From an uncultured Bacteroidales bacterium (GTDB lineage: Bacteria; Bacteroidota; Bacteroidia; Bacteroidales; P3), in assembly GCA_944320415.1 (NCBI GenBank), contig CALUHJ010000002.1:1-64000 (forward strand): a DNA stretch of 64,000 nucleotides. The letters run 5' to 3'. Positions 35,428 to 45,074 of this stretch are shown piece by piece. Under the pieces are notes generated by a model. That model had not been told where the DNA came from. It did no database searches and saw only the letters and a program-made list of their open reading frames with translations. The number at the start of each line of letters is the position of its first letter. Positions within the stretch are counted from its first letter, which is position 1. A program made the position numbers and the translations under genes.

Positions 35428-35667
35428 CTAGAACTTGATTATTCCTTTTTCAAAAGATTCGTTCAAACACGCCATAATGCCTTTCTTGTTTATAGTACGC
35501 ATTCCGGCAGCCGAAACTTTCAAAGTCACCCATATACCTTCTTCAGGAATGTAAAATTTCTTTGTTTGAAGATTGGGATAAAACTTTCTCTTTGTCTTTA
35601 CATTTGAATGGGAAACCCTATTGCCCGTAACGGTCTTCTTACCTGTAATTTCACAAACTCTCGCCAT
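35428..35667 (-). CDS. rpmB: 50S ribosomal protein bL28
   Basis: The 79-residue protein has ARVCEITGKKTVTGNRVSHS, KRKFYPNLQTKKFYIPEE and a basic middle, all typical of bL28. The usual Bacteroidota neighbour rpmG does not follow; the next gene is the thioesterase. Confidence 0.96.
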   Translation of the reverse strand: MARVCEITGKKTVTGNRVSHSNVKTKRKFYPNLQTKKFYIPEEGIWVTLKVSAAGMRTINKKGIMACLNESFEKGIIKF

Positions 35668-35767
35668 CGCTGTTCTATATTATAATTGTACACTCTTTGA
35701 AAAATGAATTGCAAAGTTCGTACTTTTTCTTCATTTGACAAAATTTTTACTCTTTTTTCTCTTCCGA

Positions 35768-35808
35768 AAGAAATGGCAGACAATACACTTCATTGTCTGC
35801 CATTTCTT
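35768..35808 (-). terminator. Terminator of eno
   Basis: AAGAAATGGCAGACAAT pairs perfectly over 17 bp with ATTGTCTGCCATTTCTT around a seven-base loop. It is 15 bp after the enolase stop. Confidence 0.85.
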
Positions 35809-35822
35809 ATGTTCAACAAAAA

Positions 35823-37178
<1,356 letters not shown>

Positions 37179-37213
37179 TTACAGTGCAATGTCGGTGTAA
37201 AAAAATCAAAATA

Positions 37214-38257
37214 TTACTTCTCTTCATCGTAAAGGAACTTGTAATATTGCAGGCCTGTCTTTTCGTCAACCCCTTTTTCAACTCTCGAACGGGAACCGTG
37301 TATGTATATGGTGAAGTTTCTGTCCAGCTTCAGAACGCTCTTGAACACTCTCTGACCTTTTCGCATTGCCTGCTCCGAAAGAATGAAGTTGTCCGAAAGG
37401 TCAACATCGTATTCCTGGCGGTATCTGTCTCTGTATTCCTTGAACGAATCCTGCAGTTCTGGCACTTCCATAACCTCACGGTTGAATCGCTCAAGGTCAA
37501 ACTGCTTGCTCTCCTTAAGGTAGTTTGCGGTCTTGTTCAGCAATTCTGCCTGGTCGGCCTTGTCCATTTCATACTCCGAAGGCAGATAGTCGGATACAAA
37601 GGACTTGCAAACATTTATCGTATGTTCCGTATTGTAGAACGAATCGGCCCTTTGTCTGAGAGAAAGGAAATCATCCATCCAAAAGGCAGCCTCCCCTCCG
37701 CGAGCAGACATGTCGGCAACAGTGGCTATATAGCCGTTCTCAGCTTCCTTGTCATATATTATGCAACCCTTGTCGAGCCTGTTTATGTTTATACCCAGCT
37801 CACTCTCTATTTCAAACCCGTCCCCTGAAGGAAAAACCTTTAGATATGTTTCCTTGTTTTCTGACTTGAATATGCCCAAGGCCCGTACCACTTCGCCTTC
37901 GGCAAAACATCTCTGCAAAAGGGTTACGTACAGTTCTCCCGATTTTATGTTGGGATGTTCCGAAACCTCATACAGATATTTGGCGATGTTGACACTCTGT
38001 TCGTAAAGCTCGTCCGGATTGTCGAAAACAGCCTTGACACAACCGTAAACGAAATTGTTCTCAGGTGCAATTTCGTTGAACAAACGGTAAGTCTGACTTG
38101 ACTTGAAATGTGTTGTGAAATATTTCAGCAGGACATTGCTTATGTCTCCGTGCAGTGCAAACGGAGCCGGTGACAACTTCAAAGGCTCGTTGTTCAATTT
38201 GTTTCCGACCTTGTGCAATACCATTTTTTCTATGACAGCATCATCACATGTAACCAT
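37214..38257 (-). CDS. Nucleoid-associated protein, YejK/NdpA family
   Basis: The 347-residue protein matches the 37-kDa nucleoid-associated protein family (YejK). It has the N-terminal segment DDAVIEKMVLHKVGNKLNNE, a middle with SGELYVTLL, FKSENKETYLKVF and LDKGCIIYDKE, and a C-terminal half with ADSFYNTEHTINVCKSFV. The family coats DNA; the cellular role in Bacteroidota is not defined. It has its own promoter and no coupling to eno. Confidence 0.88.
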   Translation of the reverse strand: MVTCDDAVIEKMVLHKVGNKLNNEPLKLSPAPFALHGDISNVLLKYFTTHFKSSQTYRLFNEIAPENNFVYGCVKAVFDNPDELYEQSVNIAKYLYEVSEHPNIKSGELYVTLLQRCFAEGEVVRALGIFKSENKETYLKVFPSGDGFEIESELGININRLDKGCIIYDKEAENGYIATVADMSARGGEAAFWMDDFLSLRQRADSFYNTEHTINVCKSFVSDYLPSEYEMDKADQAELLNKTANYLKESKQFDLERFNREVMEVPELQDSFKEYRDRYRQEYDVDLSDNFILSEQAMRKGQRVFKSVLKLDRNFTIYIHGSRSRVEKGVDEKTGLQYYKFLYDEEK

Positions 38258-38279
38258 ATCTTCTCAATATAAACCTTTG

Positions 38280-38287
38280 CAAAGATA
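38280..38287 (-). promoter_or_regulatory. -7 box of the nucleoid protein gene
   Basis: CAAAGATA on the plus strand, TATCTTTG on the minus strand, 22 nt upstream of the ATG at 38257. Confidence 0.5.
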
Positions 38288-38336
38288 AAAAGAAACCTCG
38301 GAATCGTGAAGGCGTAATTCCTTTTGGACATGCCGG

Positions 38337-38417
38337 AAAACGGATTCAGAAAACAAAAAATTCTTTTCTGAATCCGTTTTTTTATTTTCTGAAAAGAAAA
38401 TCACGCAATCAAGTTCC
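38337..38417 (+). repeat. Dispersed palindromic repeat, copy E, terminator-like
   Basis: A 17-bp perfect inverted repeat AAAACGGATTCAGAAAA (38337-38353) / TTTTCTGAATCCGTTTT (38364-38380) with a ten-base loop, then TTTCTGAAAAGA. The stem contains the family motif TTTTCTGAATCCG and its complement. It lies between the RIC-LuxR gene and the nucleoid protein gene and can terminate the former. Confidence 0.85.
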
Positions 38418-38448
38418 GGAAAACCGTATGGAAACACATCATAAAATC

Positions 38449-39402
38449 TTATAAGGAAACAATCCTCTCATCCCTTATTTCTTCAATATCCAGAAGCTTG
38501 TTGGCTATGGCATATATTGTCAGGGCGGAAGTGGAATGAATGTCCAGTTTTCTGGCTATGTTCCTCCTGTGGGTTGTAACTGTATTGATTGAAATGAAAA
38601 GTCTGTCGGCTACCTCCTTGTTGGCCATTCCCTTGACAACACACCTTATCACCTCTTTTTCCCTTTCGCTCAACAGTTCCTGACTTTCTTCCCTTTTCAA
38701 CTCTTCCGAAAAATAATTGTCCTTGTGTTCCTCTTCCAGCCGCTTTATCTCACCTAAAAATAATCGGGTTTCGACCATGCAATGGCAGACAAGGTCCTCC
38801 TCGAACAAAAAGATATCATACAGTATGGAATTCAACAGATTGTCATTGGCATTTCCGTCATAATATTTTATCATGACGTTTTTCAGCTCCGAAAGTTTCT
38901 TTTCAATCGGAGTTCTGTGCATAAGGGAAATCTCTATTGTTATCGGTCTTATTTTCTTTCCCTGCATCAGTGCGTCGACATAAGGGAACACCTCCTTGTT
39001 TTCCCTTTCCATGTGAGTGCGCACCTCAAGACAGAACTCATCATAGAATTTTATTATCAGGAAAGCCATATCGTTGTTGGTAAATCCTCCCAAAGCCTCC
39101 ACCAGTTTCCTGCGTATGGAAGGTAGAAGGAAATCCAGAAAATAGGCATGGGAGTTCTGTAAATACTCTCCCAATGTTCTGAGGGAAAGTTTCGGTTGCT
39201 GCCAATGAGGAACGACACCGGACTTGGTCAGATTCAAGACCGCAAGAAAAGTATCGCAATCAATACCGCTTTCCCCACACACTTCCTCTATTGTCTTTTC
39301 TCCAAAACCAAGGTGCATGCCAAAACGGGAAATAACATTCAACAGACGGTAATCGTCACATATGGCATCGTACAACCTGTCGTCCTTTGTATATTTGTCC
39401 AT
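38449..39402 (-). CDS. RIC/YtfE-like di-iron hemerythrin domain fused to a LuxR HTH
   Basis: From the ATG at 39402 the protein has 317 residues. Residues 1-60 resemble the ScdA/DUF542 domain (LLNVISRFGMHLGFGEKTIEEVC) but lack its Cys pair, which is Gly-Phe here. Residues 75-225 resemble the RIC hemerythrin domain, with His85, His130, Glu134, His162, His207 and Glu211, nearly the same numbers as the di-iron ligands of E. coli YtfE. Residues 243-305 are a LuxR-type helix-turn-helix (LLSEREKEVIRCVVKGMANKEVADRL, then INTVTTHRRNIARKL). This suggests an iron, oxygen or nitric-oxide sensing transcription factor (inference). The frame opens at 39429, but that ATG lies upstream of the promoter box, so 39402 is the start. 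Confidence 0.85.
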   Translation of the reverse strand: MDKYTKDDRLYDAICDDYRLLNVISRFGMHLGFGEKTIEEVCGESGIDCDTFLAVLNLTKSGVVPHWQQPKLSLRTLGEYLQNSHAYFLDFLLPSIRRKLVEALGGFTNNDMAFLIIKFYDEFCLEVRTHMERENKEVFPYVDALMQGKKIRPITIEISLMHRTPIEKKLSELKNVMIKYYDGNANDNLLNSILYDIFLFEEDLVCHCMVETRLFLGEIKRLEEEHKDNYFSEELKREESQELLSEREKEVIRCVVKGMANKEVADRLFISINTVTTHRRNIARKLDIHSTSALTIYAIANKLLDIEEIRDERIVSL

Positions 39403-39417
39403 CCTGCATTTTTTTTG

Positions 39418-39425
39418 CAAAGATA
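39418..39425 (-). promoter_or_regulatory. -7 box of the RIC-LuxR gene
   Basis: TATCTTTG on the minus strand, 15 nt upstream of the ATG at 39402. It decides that start, because the alternative ATG at 39429 would not be transcribed. Confidence 0.6.
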
Positions 39426-39511
39426 GCAATGAGATTCATTCTTTGAAGAATCCGAAAACGAAAATACTCATTTCTGGGTATTGTACGGAGCGTTGGACGG
39501 ATATAATTTTG

Positions 39512-39598
39512 CAACCGAAGATTTATAAGCCATTTTTATTACAAGATTGTTCCTTCTTGAAGCGGGCATCTCCAACAGGGTTGCCCGCTTTCTTTTTA
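39512..39598 (+). ncRNA. Candidate small RNA of about 80 nt
   Basis: A promoter (TTG 39481-39483, 20 nt, TAATTTTG 39504-39511) is followed within 50 nt by a strong terminator (AAGCGGGCA 39560-39568 / TGCCCGCTT 39582-39590, then TTCTTTTT). No ORF or tRNA lies between. The next gene, thiL, has its own promoter after the terminator. The transcript would run from about 39517 to 39598. It shows none of the conserved TPP-riboswitch core, so a thiL leader attenuator is unlikely. Expression is inferred only. Confidence 0.5.
39560..39598 (+). terminator. Intrinsic terminator ending the candidate small RNA
   Basis: AAGCGGGCA pairs with TGCCCGCTT around a 13-base loop, then TTCTTTTT. Confidence 0.85.
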
Positions 39599-39635
39599 TT
39601 GCATGATGTTTTGACTGAAATAACGCCGTATTTTG

Positions 39636-39643
39636 TATCTTTG
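39636..39643 (+). promoter_or_regulatory. -7 box of the thiL operon
   Basis: TATCTTTG, exact match, 22 nt before the ATG; TTTTG at 39609-39613 is 22 nt upstream. Confidence 0.6.
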
Positions 39644-39665
39644 CCACGAATAAGTCAAATGAAAG

Positions 39666-40730
39666 ATGAGTCAGAGAACTGAACTGGAAAGCTTAGGTGA
39701 ATTCGGATTGATAGACAGGCTCAATCCGAAAGAGTATAGAAAGGCGAAAAACAGCAGCACGCTCTTTTCGATAGGTGATGATGCCGCATGTCTGGAATAT
39801 AAGGACAAGACGGTCCTTGTTTCCACCGACGCGCTTGCCGAAGGAGTGCATTTCGACATGGTTTACACTCCATTGAAACATCTCGGTTACAAAGCCTGTG
39901 TGACAAACTTTTCGGACATATACGCAATGAACGGAGAACCCAAGCAGATAACAGTATCCCTTTCGGTAAGCAACCGTTATTCGGTGGAGGCATTGGAAGA
40001 GCTTTATTCCGGCATTTATCTGGCCTGCGAAAGATATGGGGTGGATCTTGTGGGAGGAGACACAACCAGTTCGGCAGGAGGAATGTTCATATCCATAACC
40101 GTAATCGGAGAGGCAGACAAGGACAGGGTGGTTTACAGGAACGGAGCCAAGGTACATGATCTGATATGCGTCAGCGGTGATCTCGGAGGGGCTTATGCCG
40201 GATTGCTTGTTCTTCAAAGGGAGAAGGCTGCCTTTCTGGCCAATCCCAAAGTCCAACCTCAACTGACGGACTATGAATATGTAATCTCAAGACAGTTGAA
40301 ACCTGAAGCGCGCAAGGACATCATACGGTTCTTCAGAAGCAAAGACATAATTCCCACCTCTATGATAGACATTTCAGACGGTCTTGCATCGGAAGCCCTT
40401 CACATATGCAAAAACTCCGAAACCGGATGTGAAATCTACATAGACAGGATACCGATAGACATAAAGACATCCAATACATTTGAAGAATTCAAGATACTTG
40501 CGGATACCGGGGCGTTGAACGGAGGCGAGGATTACGAACTTCTGTTTACAATAGACCAGAAAGACTATGACAAGATAAAGGATGAAGAGAATATTCATAT
40601 AATAGGTCATATAACCGATGCTTCATTGGGATGTCAGCTGGTGACGCCTCAAAACACTACAATAGAGCTGAAGGCTCAAGGATGGAATCATTATAGTAAA
40701 GAAACAGAGAATAAAACGACGGAGATATGA
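39666..40730 (+). CDS. thiL: Thiamine-monophosphate kinase ThiL
   Basis: The 354-residue ATP-grasp-unrelated AIRS/PurM-type kinase makes thiamine pyrophosphate from thiamine monophosphate. Seen are IGDDAACLEY, STDALAEGVHFDMVY, NFSDIYAMNGEPKQ, DLVGGDTTSS, SGDLGGAYAGLLVLQRE, MIDISDGLASE and LNGGEDYELLFTI. It overlaps the following HAD gene by four bases. No other thiamine gene is in the window. Confidence 0.96.
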   Translation: MSQRTELESLGEFGLIDRLNPKEYRKAKNSSTLFSIGDDAACLEYKDKTVLVSTDALAEGVHFDMVYTPLKHLGYKACVTNFSDIYAMNGEPKQITVSLSVSNRYSVEALEELYSGIYLACERYGVDLVGGDTTSSAGGMFISITVIGEADKDRVVYRNGAKVHDLICVSGDLGGAYAGLLVLQREKAAFLANPKVQPQLTDYEYVISRQLKPEARKDIIRFFRSKDIIPTSMIDISDGLASEALHICKNSETGCEIYIDRIPIDIKTSNTFEEFKILADTGALNGGEDYELLFTIDQKDYDKIKDEENIHIIGHITDASLGCQLVTPQNTTIELKAQGWNHYSKETENKTTEI

Positions 40731-41347
40731 TAAAGAATTTGTTATTGGATATGGGAGGCGTGATATTGAATGTGGACTACAACAGAGTCATAGACACGTT
40801 CAAATCATACGGAGTTAAGGATTTCGACAAGATATACACACAAGCGGCCCAAGTGGAGATAATAGACAGGTTTGAAGAGGGAAAATGCAGTTGTGAAGAG
40901 TTCCGTCAAGGAGTGCGGAATCTGACGGGATTGCCTTTAAGCGACGAACAGATAGACAAGGCATGGTTTTCCATGATATTGGACCTTCCAAAGGATGTTA
41001 TACAGTTGCTTGGCATATTGAAATTAAAGTACAAATTATTTTTGTTCTCAAACACGAATGAACTGCACATAGAATTTCTGAAAAAGGATTTTGAACGCCA
41101 GTTGGGCTTTGACATGTTCAATTGCGTATTCAACAAAGCTTATTTTTCAAATGAGATACATCTGCGCAAGCCTAACAAAGAGTCGTTTGAATATATATTG
41201 CGTGACGCCGGAATATCGGCCGAAGAGACTCTTTTCATCGACGACAGTCCACAGCATCTTGAAGGGGCAAAAAAGGTTGGCCTTAACACATATTGGTTGA
41301 CAAACGGAGAAACGCTGATTGATTTATATGACAAAAAGATAATATAG
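40727..41347 (+). CDS. HAD-superfamily phosphatase (YihX-like)
   Basis: The 206-residue protein starts LLLDMGGVILNVDYN, where the second Asp of the usual DxD is Gly as in YihX-type HADs. Other motifs are LFSNTNELH, the Lys in LRKPNKESFEYIL and FIDDSPQHLEGA. These enzymes act on small phosphates such as sugar phosphates or nucleotides. The gene is coupled to thiL by a four-base overlap. Confidence 0.9.
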   Translation: MIKNLLLDMGGVILNVDYNRVIDTFKSYGVKDFDKIYTQAAQVEIIDRFEEGKCSCEEFRQGVRNLTGLPLSDEQIDKAWFSMILDLPKDVIQLLGILKLKYKLFLFSNTNELHIEFLKKDFERQLGFDMFNCVFNKAYFSNEIHLRKPNKESFEYILRDAGISAEETLFIDDSPQHLEGAKKVGLNTYWLTNGETLIDLYDKKII

Positions 41348-41349
41348 CG

Positions 41350-41682
41350 ATGGACATTTCTTCTTTCAGGCAAAGCGTTTTTTTCAAAGTAATCAAGAAC
41401 AAATATTTCATAACCATTGTCATATTCATGGGGCTTATGATATTTTCACCCAATAACAACATAGTTTACAATTTCAAGATAAAGAAACAGCTTAAAGAAC
41501 TGGAAGAGCAGAAAGAATTTCTAAAAAAAGAAATAGAATCAGACAGTCTGCATTTTCTGGAATTGGAAAAATCCCTTCAGACTGCTGAAAAATTCGGAAG
41601 AGAAAAATACATAATGAAAGCAGAAGATGAAGACATCTTCATAATAAAGGAACATGAACATGCCGAAACGAAAGGCAGATAA
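41350..41682 (+). CDS. FtsB/DivIC-family septum formation initiator
   Basis: The 110-residue protein has a short cytoplasmic tail, one membrane helix (about 20-38, FITIVIFMGLMIF) and a coiled coil (about 45-85, KKQLKELEEQKEFLKKEIESD) followed by EKFGREKYIMKAEDEDIF, the C-terminal signature of FtsB/DivIC. The FtsQLB-type complex activates septal peptidoglycan synthesis at the division site. It is three bases behind the HAD gene and meets the convergent folC stop with no gap. Confidence 0.88.
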   Translation: MDISSFRQSVFFKVIKNKYFITIVIFMGLMIFSPNNNIVYNFKIKKQLKELEEQKEFLKKEIESDSLHFLELEKSLQTAEKFGREKYIMKAEDEDIFIIKEHEHAETKGR

Positions 41683-42972
41683 TTACAAAACCTCGGCCAC
41701 TGTATATGTGGAACCTCCCACAAAAACCAAATCTCCTTCCTCGGCATCTTTTTGTGCCTGTTCGAGAGCCTGCCTTATCGTGGCAAACGTCTTAAACGAC
41801 AATCCGGCGTTTTTCGCCTTTTCGGCCAATACAGAAACATCCAACCCTCTTGGAATATCAGCTTTGGACAAATAGTATTCCGCATTCTTGTTCAACATAC
41901 CCAAAACCTTGTCAACATCCTTGTCGTTGACCATGGCGAGAACAAAACGCAGTTTTTTATGTGGAGTCCGCTCTATCTGTTTCACTACATAATCCAATCC
42001 GTCCTCATTGTGTCCCGTATCGCATATTGTTAGAGGATTATCGGCCAATTTGTACCATCTTCCAAGTATTGGAAAATTTCTGTCTATGTTTTCTATTCCT
42101 TTGGAGATACATTCGTCATTGATATCCATAGCATAATATTTGTTCAAAGTATCAATGACTGCAATAACTCCCAGGATATTCTTCTTTTGGTAATCTCCAG
42201 ACAATTTGGAAAGAAGATTGGCAAAGCGTATATTCCCGTTTTGTGAGATATCCAGTATGAAACCTGCATCGGAGTGTTCCGCTTTAACCACGGACAAATA
42301 GTCATCGGCGAAAACTATGTCACAGCTCATTTCCGTTGCCTTACGCTCGAATACACCACGGGTTTGTTTCTGACTTTGGGAAATGACGACAGGTTTTCCA
42401 TACTTTATTATACCCGCCTTCTCACCTGCTATTTTTTCCAGCGTATCACCCAAAAACTGAACATGATCAAACCCTATGTTGGTTATAAGCGAAACCAAAG
42501 GATTGATTACATTGGTCGAATCCAACCTGCCACCCATACCAACTTCAACAACGGCAATGTCAACATTTTCTTCCGCAAAATACAAAAATGCCATAGCCAC
42601 CGCCATTTCAAAAAACGAAGGTTTTATTTCCTCTATATCTCTACGATACTTCTCCACAAAGTCAATCACAAACCGTTCACTGCACATCATGTTATCGACT
42701 TTTATCCTTTCCCTGAAATCTTTCAAATGAGGAGATGTATGCAAACCTACCTTAAAACCTTTTTCTCTCAATATGGAAGCTATCAAATGAGATGACGAGC
42801 CTTTGCCGTTTGTACCTGCAACGTGTACAGATTTGAATCTTAGTTCTGGATTACCCAGACGTTTCATCAATTCAACCGTATTGTGAATGTCCGCCTTGTA
42901 AGCTGCCGCTCCTATCCTTTGAAACATGGGCAGGCAGGAATATAAATAATTGATGGTTTCGTTATAGTTCAT
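41683..42972 (-). CDS. folC: Bifunctional folylpolyglutamate/dihydrofolate synthase FolC
   Basis: The Mur-ligase-family enzyme adds glutamate to dihydropteroate and to folates. From the ATG at 42972 it has 429 residues: NYLYSCLPMFQRIGAAAYKADI at the N terminus, the P-loop HVAGTNGKGSSSHL, TSPHLKDFRERI, DIAVVEVGMGGRLDSTNV, and ICDTGHNEDGL in the C-terminal domain. The frame is open to 43188, but that stretch is not conserved and crosses the ferritin gene, so the later start is right. Confidence 0.95.
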   Translation of the reverse strand: MNYNETINYLYSCLPMFQRIGAAAYKADIHNTVELMKRLGNPELRFKSVHVAGTNGKGSSSHLIASILREKGFKVGLHTSPHLKDFRERIKVDNMMCSERFVIDFVEKYRRDIEEIKPSFFEMAVAMAFLYFAEENVDIAVVEVGMGGRLDSTNVINPLVSLITNIGFDHVQFLGDTLEKIAGEKAGIIKYGKPVVISQSQKQTRGVFERKATEMSCDIVFADDYLSVVKAEHSDAGFILDISQNGNIRFANLLSKLSGDYQKKNILGVIAVIDTLNKYYAMDINDECISKGIENIDRNFPILGRWYKLADNPLTICDTGHNEDGLDYVVKQIERTPHKKLRFVLAMVNDKDVDKVLGMLNKNAEYYLSKADIPRGLDVSVLAEKAKNAGLSFKTFATIRQALEQAQKDAEEGDLVFVGGSTYTVAEVL

Positions 42973-42994
42973 TATCGCATTTTTTAACAGCGTG

Positions 42995-43039
42995 CAAAAG
43001 TAACAATTTTGCAAGTTCTGAACAAAATGTATATTTTTG
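42995..43039. promoter_or_regulatory. Back-to-back promoters of folC and ferritin
   Basis: Minus strand: TTTTG (43023-43027), 20 nt, TACTTTTG (42995-43002), leading to folC. Plus strand: TTTTG (43007-43011), 20 nt, TATTTTTG (43032-43039), leading to ferritin. The two promoters overlap, so RNA polymerase can occupy only one at a time. Confidence 0.65.
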
Positions 43040-43058
43040 CAGAAACATTTAATCAGAC

Positions 43059-43066
43059 AAGGAGGT
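43059..43066 (+). promoter_or_regulatory. Perfect Shine-Dalgarno sequence of the ferritin gene
   Basis: AAGGAGGT, four bases before the ATG at 43071. Confidence 0.8.
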
Positions 43067-43070
43067 AAAT

Positions 43071-43586
43071 ATGTTAAGTAAAAAATTGGAAGAGGCTTTA
43101 AATGCCCAGATAAATGCGGAATTTTGGTCTGCATATCTTTATTTGTCAATGGCGGCAGACATGTCCGACAAAGGACTTGCCGGAGCAAGCAATTGGTTTA
43201 ATGTACAGTTCAAGGAAGAGCAGGATCATGCACTCAAAATCTTCAATTACATTTTATCAAGGGATGGAAAGGTAAAATTGACGCCAATAAACGAAGTGGC
43301 AACATCATGGGATAGTCTTCTAAAAGCTTTTGAAGAAACCTTGAAACATGAAAAAGAAGTTACGGCCATGATAAACGATCTTTATGAACTAGCAATAGCT
43401 GAAAAGGATTATGCAACTCAGTCAATGCTCAAATGGTTTATAGACGAGCAAGTGGAAGAGGAGGATAATGCCAAAACGCTTATAGACAAATTAAAACTGA
43501 TAGGCGACAACGGCTACGGATTGTACGAATTGGACAAAGAACTTGCAGCAAGGGTTTACACTCCTATTGCAACAACTGCTGAATAA
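43071..43586 (+). CDS. Ferritin (FtnA type)
   Basis: The 171-residue four-helix protein has ferroxidase-site residues Glu17 (INAEFWSAYLYLSMA), Glu50 and His53 (EEQDHA) as in E. coli FtnA, and EKDYATQSMLKWFIDEQVEEE in the third and fourth helices. Twenty-four copies form a cage that stores iron as ferric mineral. It has a perfect ribosome binding site and a terminator of its own, and shares a compact control region with folC. Confidence 0.95.
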   Translation: MLSKKLEEALNAQINAEFWSAYLYLSMAADMSDKGLAGASNWFNVQFKEEQDHALKIFNYILSRDGKVKLTPINEVATSWDSLLKAFEETLKHEKEVTAMINDLYELAIAEKDYATQSMLKWFIDEQVEEEDNAKTLIDKLKLIGDNGYGLYELDKELAARVYTPIATTAE

Positions 43587-43597
43587 TTGTATTGCAC

Positions 43598-43635
43598 TAC
43601 GGGCAGCATCGTTTCAGAAGACTATGCTGCCCGTA
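43598..43635 (+). terminator. Hairpin after ferritin
   Basis: TACGGGCAGCAT pairs with ATGCTGCCCGTA around a 14-base loop. The tail is TA-rich rather than a T run. Confidence 0.65.
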
Positions 43636-43651
43636 TTATATATAAAACGAT

Positions 43652-44329
43652 ATGCGTAGATTTACTGTTACATTTGGTATATTTGTTCTTGTAGCATCAT
43701 CAAGTCTGTTTTCTCAGAATGTCTACATACAAGACAAACGTATATTTCAGGAGAACGATTGTTTCAAGATAGAAATAAGCTATCCTTCAATAGAGTCATC
43801 AAAGTTCATTTTCCTAAACCGAGAAATCACGTCAAACATAAATTCAGTCATTTCACAGGTACGCTCTGAAAGCATATGCGAAGAACTTAAACAATTCAAT
43901 GAAGACTTCAAGGCGGAAGGTTTTGTTTCCTACTCCGTTTGCTTTGAGAACAACAGACTGATAAGTTTCTATATTGATTATTACACTTTTTTGGGCGGTG
44001 CTCACGGAATGTCTGTCAAAAAAGGATATTCACTTGACAAAAAACTCGGAAAAGTCTTAAAGCTAAATGATTTATTTGCCGAGAACTATGACTACAAAAC
44101 AGTCATAAATGATTTTATTTATAAAGAAATAGAAACAAAAAAGGCTCTGTTTTTCGATGAAGATTTCAAAGGTATAAATCCTGATACGGAATTTTATATT
44201 GAAGACAACTGTATAGTAATCTACTTTCAACTATACGAGATTGCTCCATATTCTACAGGATTTCCGACATTCAAAATACCATTAGAGAAATTCGGAAACG
44301 GATATTCCTACAAAATAGAAGAAAAATAA
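43652..44329 (+). CDS. Exported DUF3298-domain protein
   Basis: The 225-residue protein has a signal peptide (about 1-21, ending LFS/QN) and a body with SVCFENNRLISFYIDYYTFLGGAHG and a C-terminal IEDNCIVIYFQLYEIAPYSTGFPTFKI. The GGAHG turn and the YEIAPYSTG segment mark the DUF4163/DUF3298 (RsiV-like) fold, which binds lysozyme in RsiV; ligand here unknown. It is followed after one base by the alkylation-repair gene. Confidence 0.8.
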   Translation: MRRFTVTFGIFVLVASSSLFSQNVYIQDKRIFQENDCFKIEISYPSIESSKFIFLNREITSNINSVISQVRSESICEELKQFNEDFKAEGFVSYSVCFENNRLISFYIDYYTFLGGAHGMSVKKGYSLDKKLGKVLKLNDLFAENYDYKTVINDFIYKEIETKKALFFDEDFKGINPDTEFYIEDNCIVIYFQLYEIAPYSTGFPTFKIPLEKFGNGYSYKIEEK

Positions 44330-44330
44330 T

Positions 44331-45053
44331 ATGGAGAATATTCAGAAAGAACTCTTCGCTTTAAAGGACGAAAAGTACAAAGATTTTACTGCCAAACTTA
44401 TTCCAAATATCAACAAGGAAAACATAATAGGTATCCGTACCATGCCTTTGAGAATGCTCGCGAGACGATTATACAATGAAAACGAAACGGAAGAGTTTTT
44501 AAATTCTCTACCTCATACATATCTTGAAGAAAACAATCTTCATGCTTTTCTAATAGAGCAGATAAAAGATTTTGAACAATGTATAGAAGAATTGGACCGA
44601 TTTCTCCCATATATAGACAATTGGGCCACATGCGATATGTGTTCTCCAAAAATCTTAGAAAAAAACATAACAAAACTTGCTCCTGTTCTACATAGATGGA
44701 TCACATCAGAAAAAACATATACTTGCAGATTTGGAATGTCCATTCTTATGAAATATTTTTTGGATGCACCATACTTTAATGAAGATTGGTTGCACCTTGT
44801 TGCCGACATTCACAGCAAAGAATATTACATAAGAATGATGCAAGCATGGTTTTTTGCCACAAGTCTTTGTAAACAATACGAGAATACCATTATTTTTCTT
44901 GAAGAAAAAAAACTGGATTATTGGGTACACAACAAAACCATACAGAAAGCCATAGAAAGCAACAGAATAAGCCATGAGCTAAAACAGTATCTAAAAACGC
45001 TAAAGATAAAAAACAAACAAGACGACAAACCAATCAGTTGCCGCCTTGCTTGA
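44331..45053 (+). CDS. DNA alkylation repair protein, AlkD family
   Basis: The 240-residue all-helical protein is of the HEAT-repeat AlkD glycosylase family, with GIRTMPLRMLARRLY, a helix with ENNLHAFLIEQI, YIDNWATCDMCSPKI (containing the WATCD segment with the catalytic-region Trp and Asp) and RFGMSILMKYFLD. The family removes bulky or cationic alkylated bases. It converges on arcB. Confidence 0.88.
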   Translation: MENIQKELFALKDEKYKDFTAKLIPNINKENIIGIRTMPLRMLARRLYNENETEEFLNSLPHTYLEENNLHAFLIEQIKDFEQCIEELDRFLPYIDNWATCDMCSPKILEKNITKLAPVLHRWITSEKTYTCRFGMSILMKYFLDAPYFNEDWLHLVADIHSKEYYIRMMQAWFFATSLCKQYENTIIFLEEKKLDYWVHNKTIQKAIESNRISHELKQYLKTLKIKNKQDDKPISCRLA

Positions 45054-45074
45054 GAATATTACTTTCAAAAACTA

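Noticed and set aside
39481-39665. TPP riboswitch in front of thiL
   Set aside because: The conserved core sequences of the THI box are absent and thiL has its own promoter after the hairpin.
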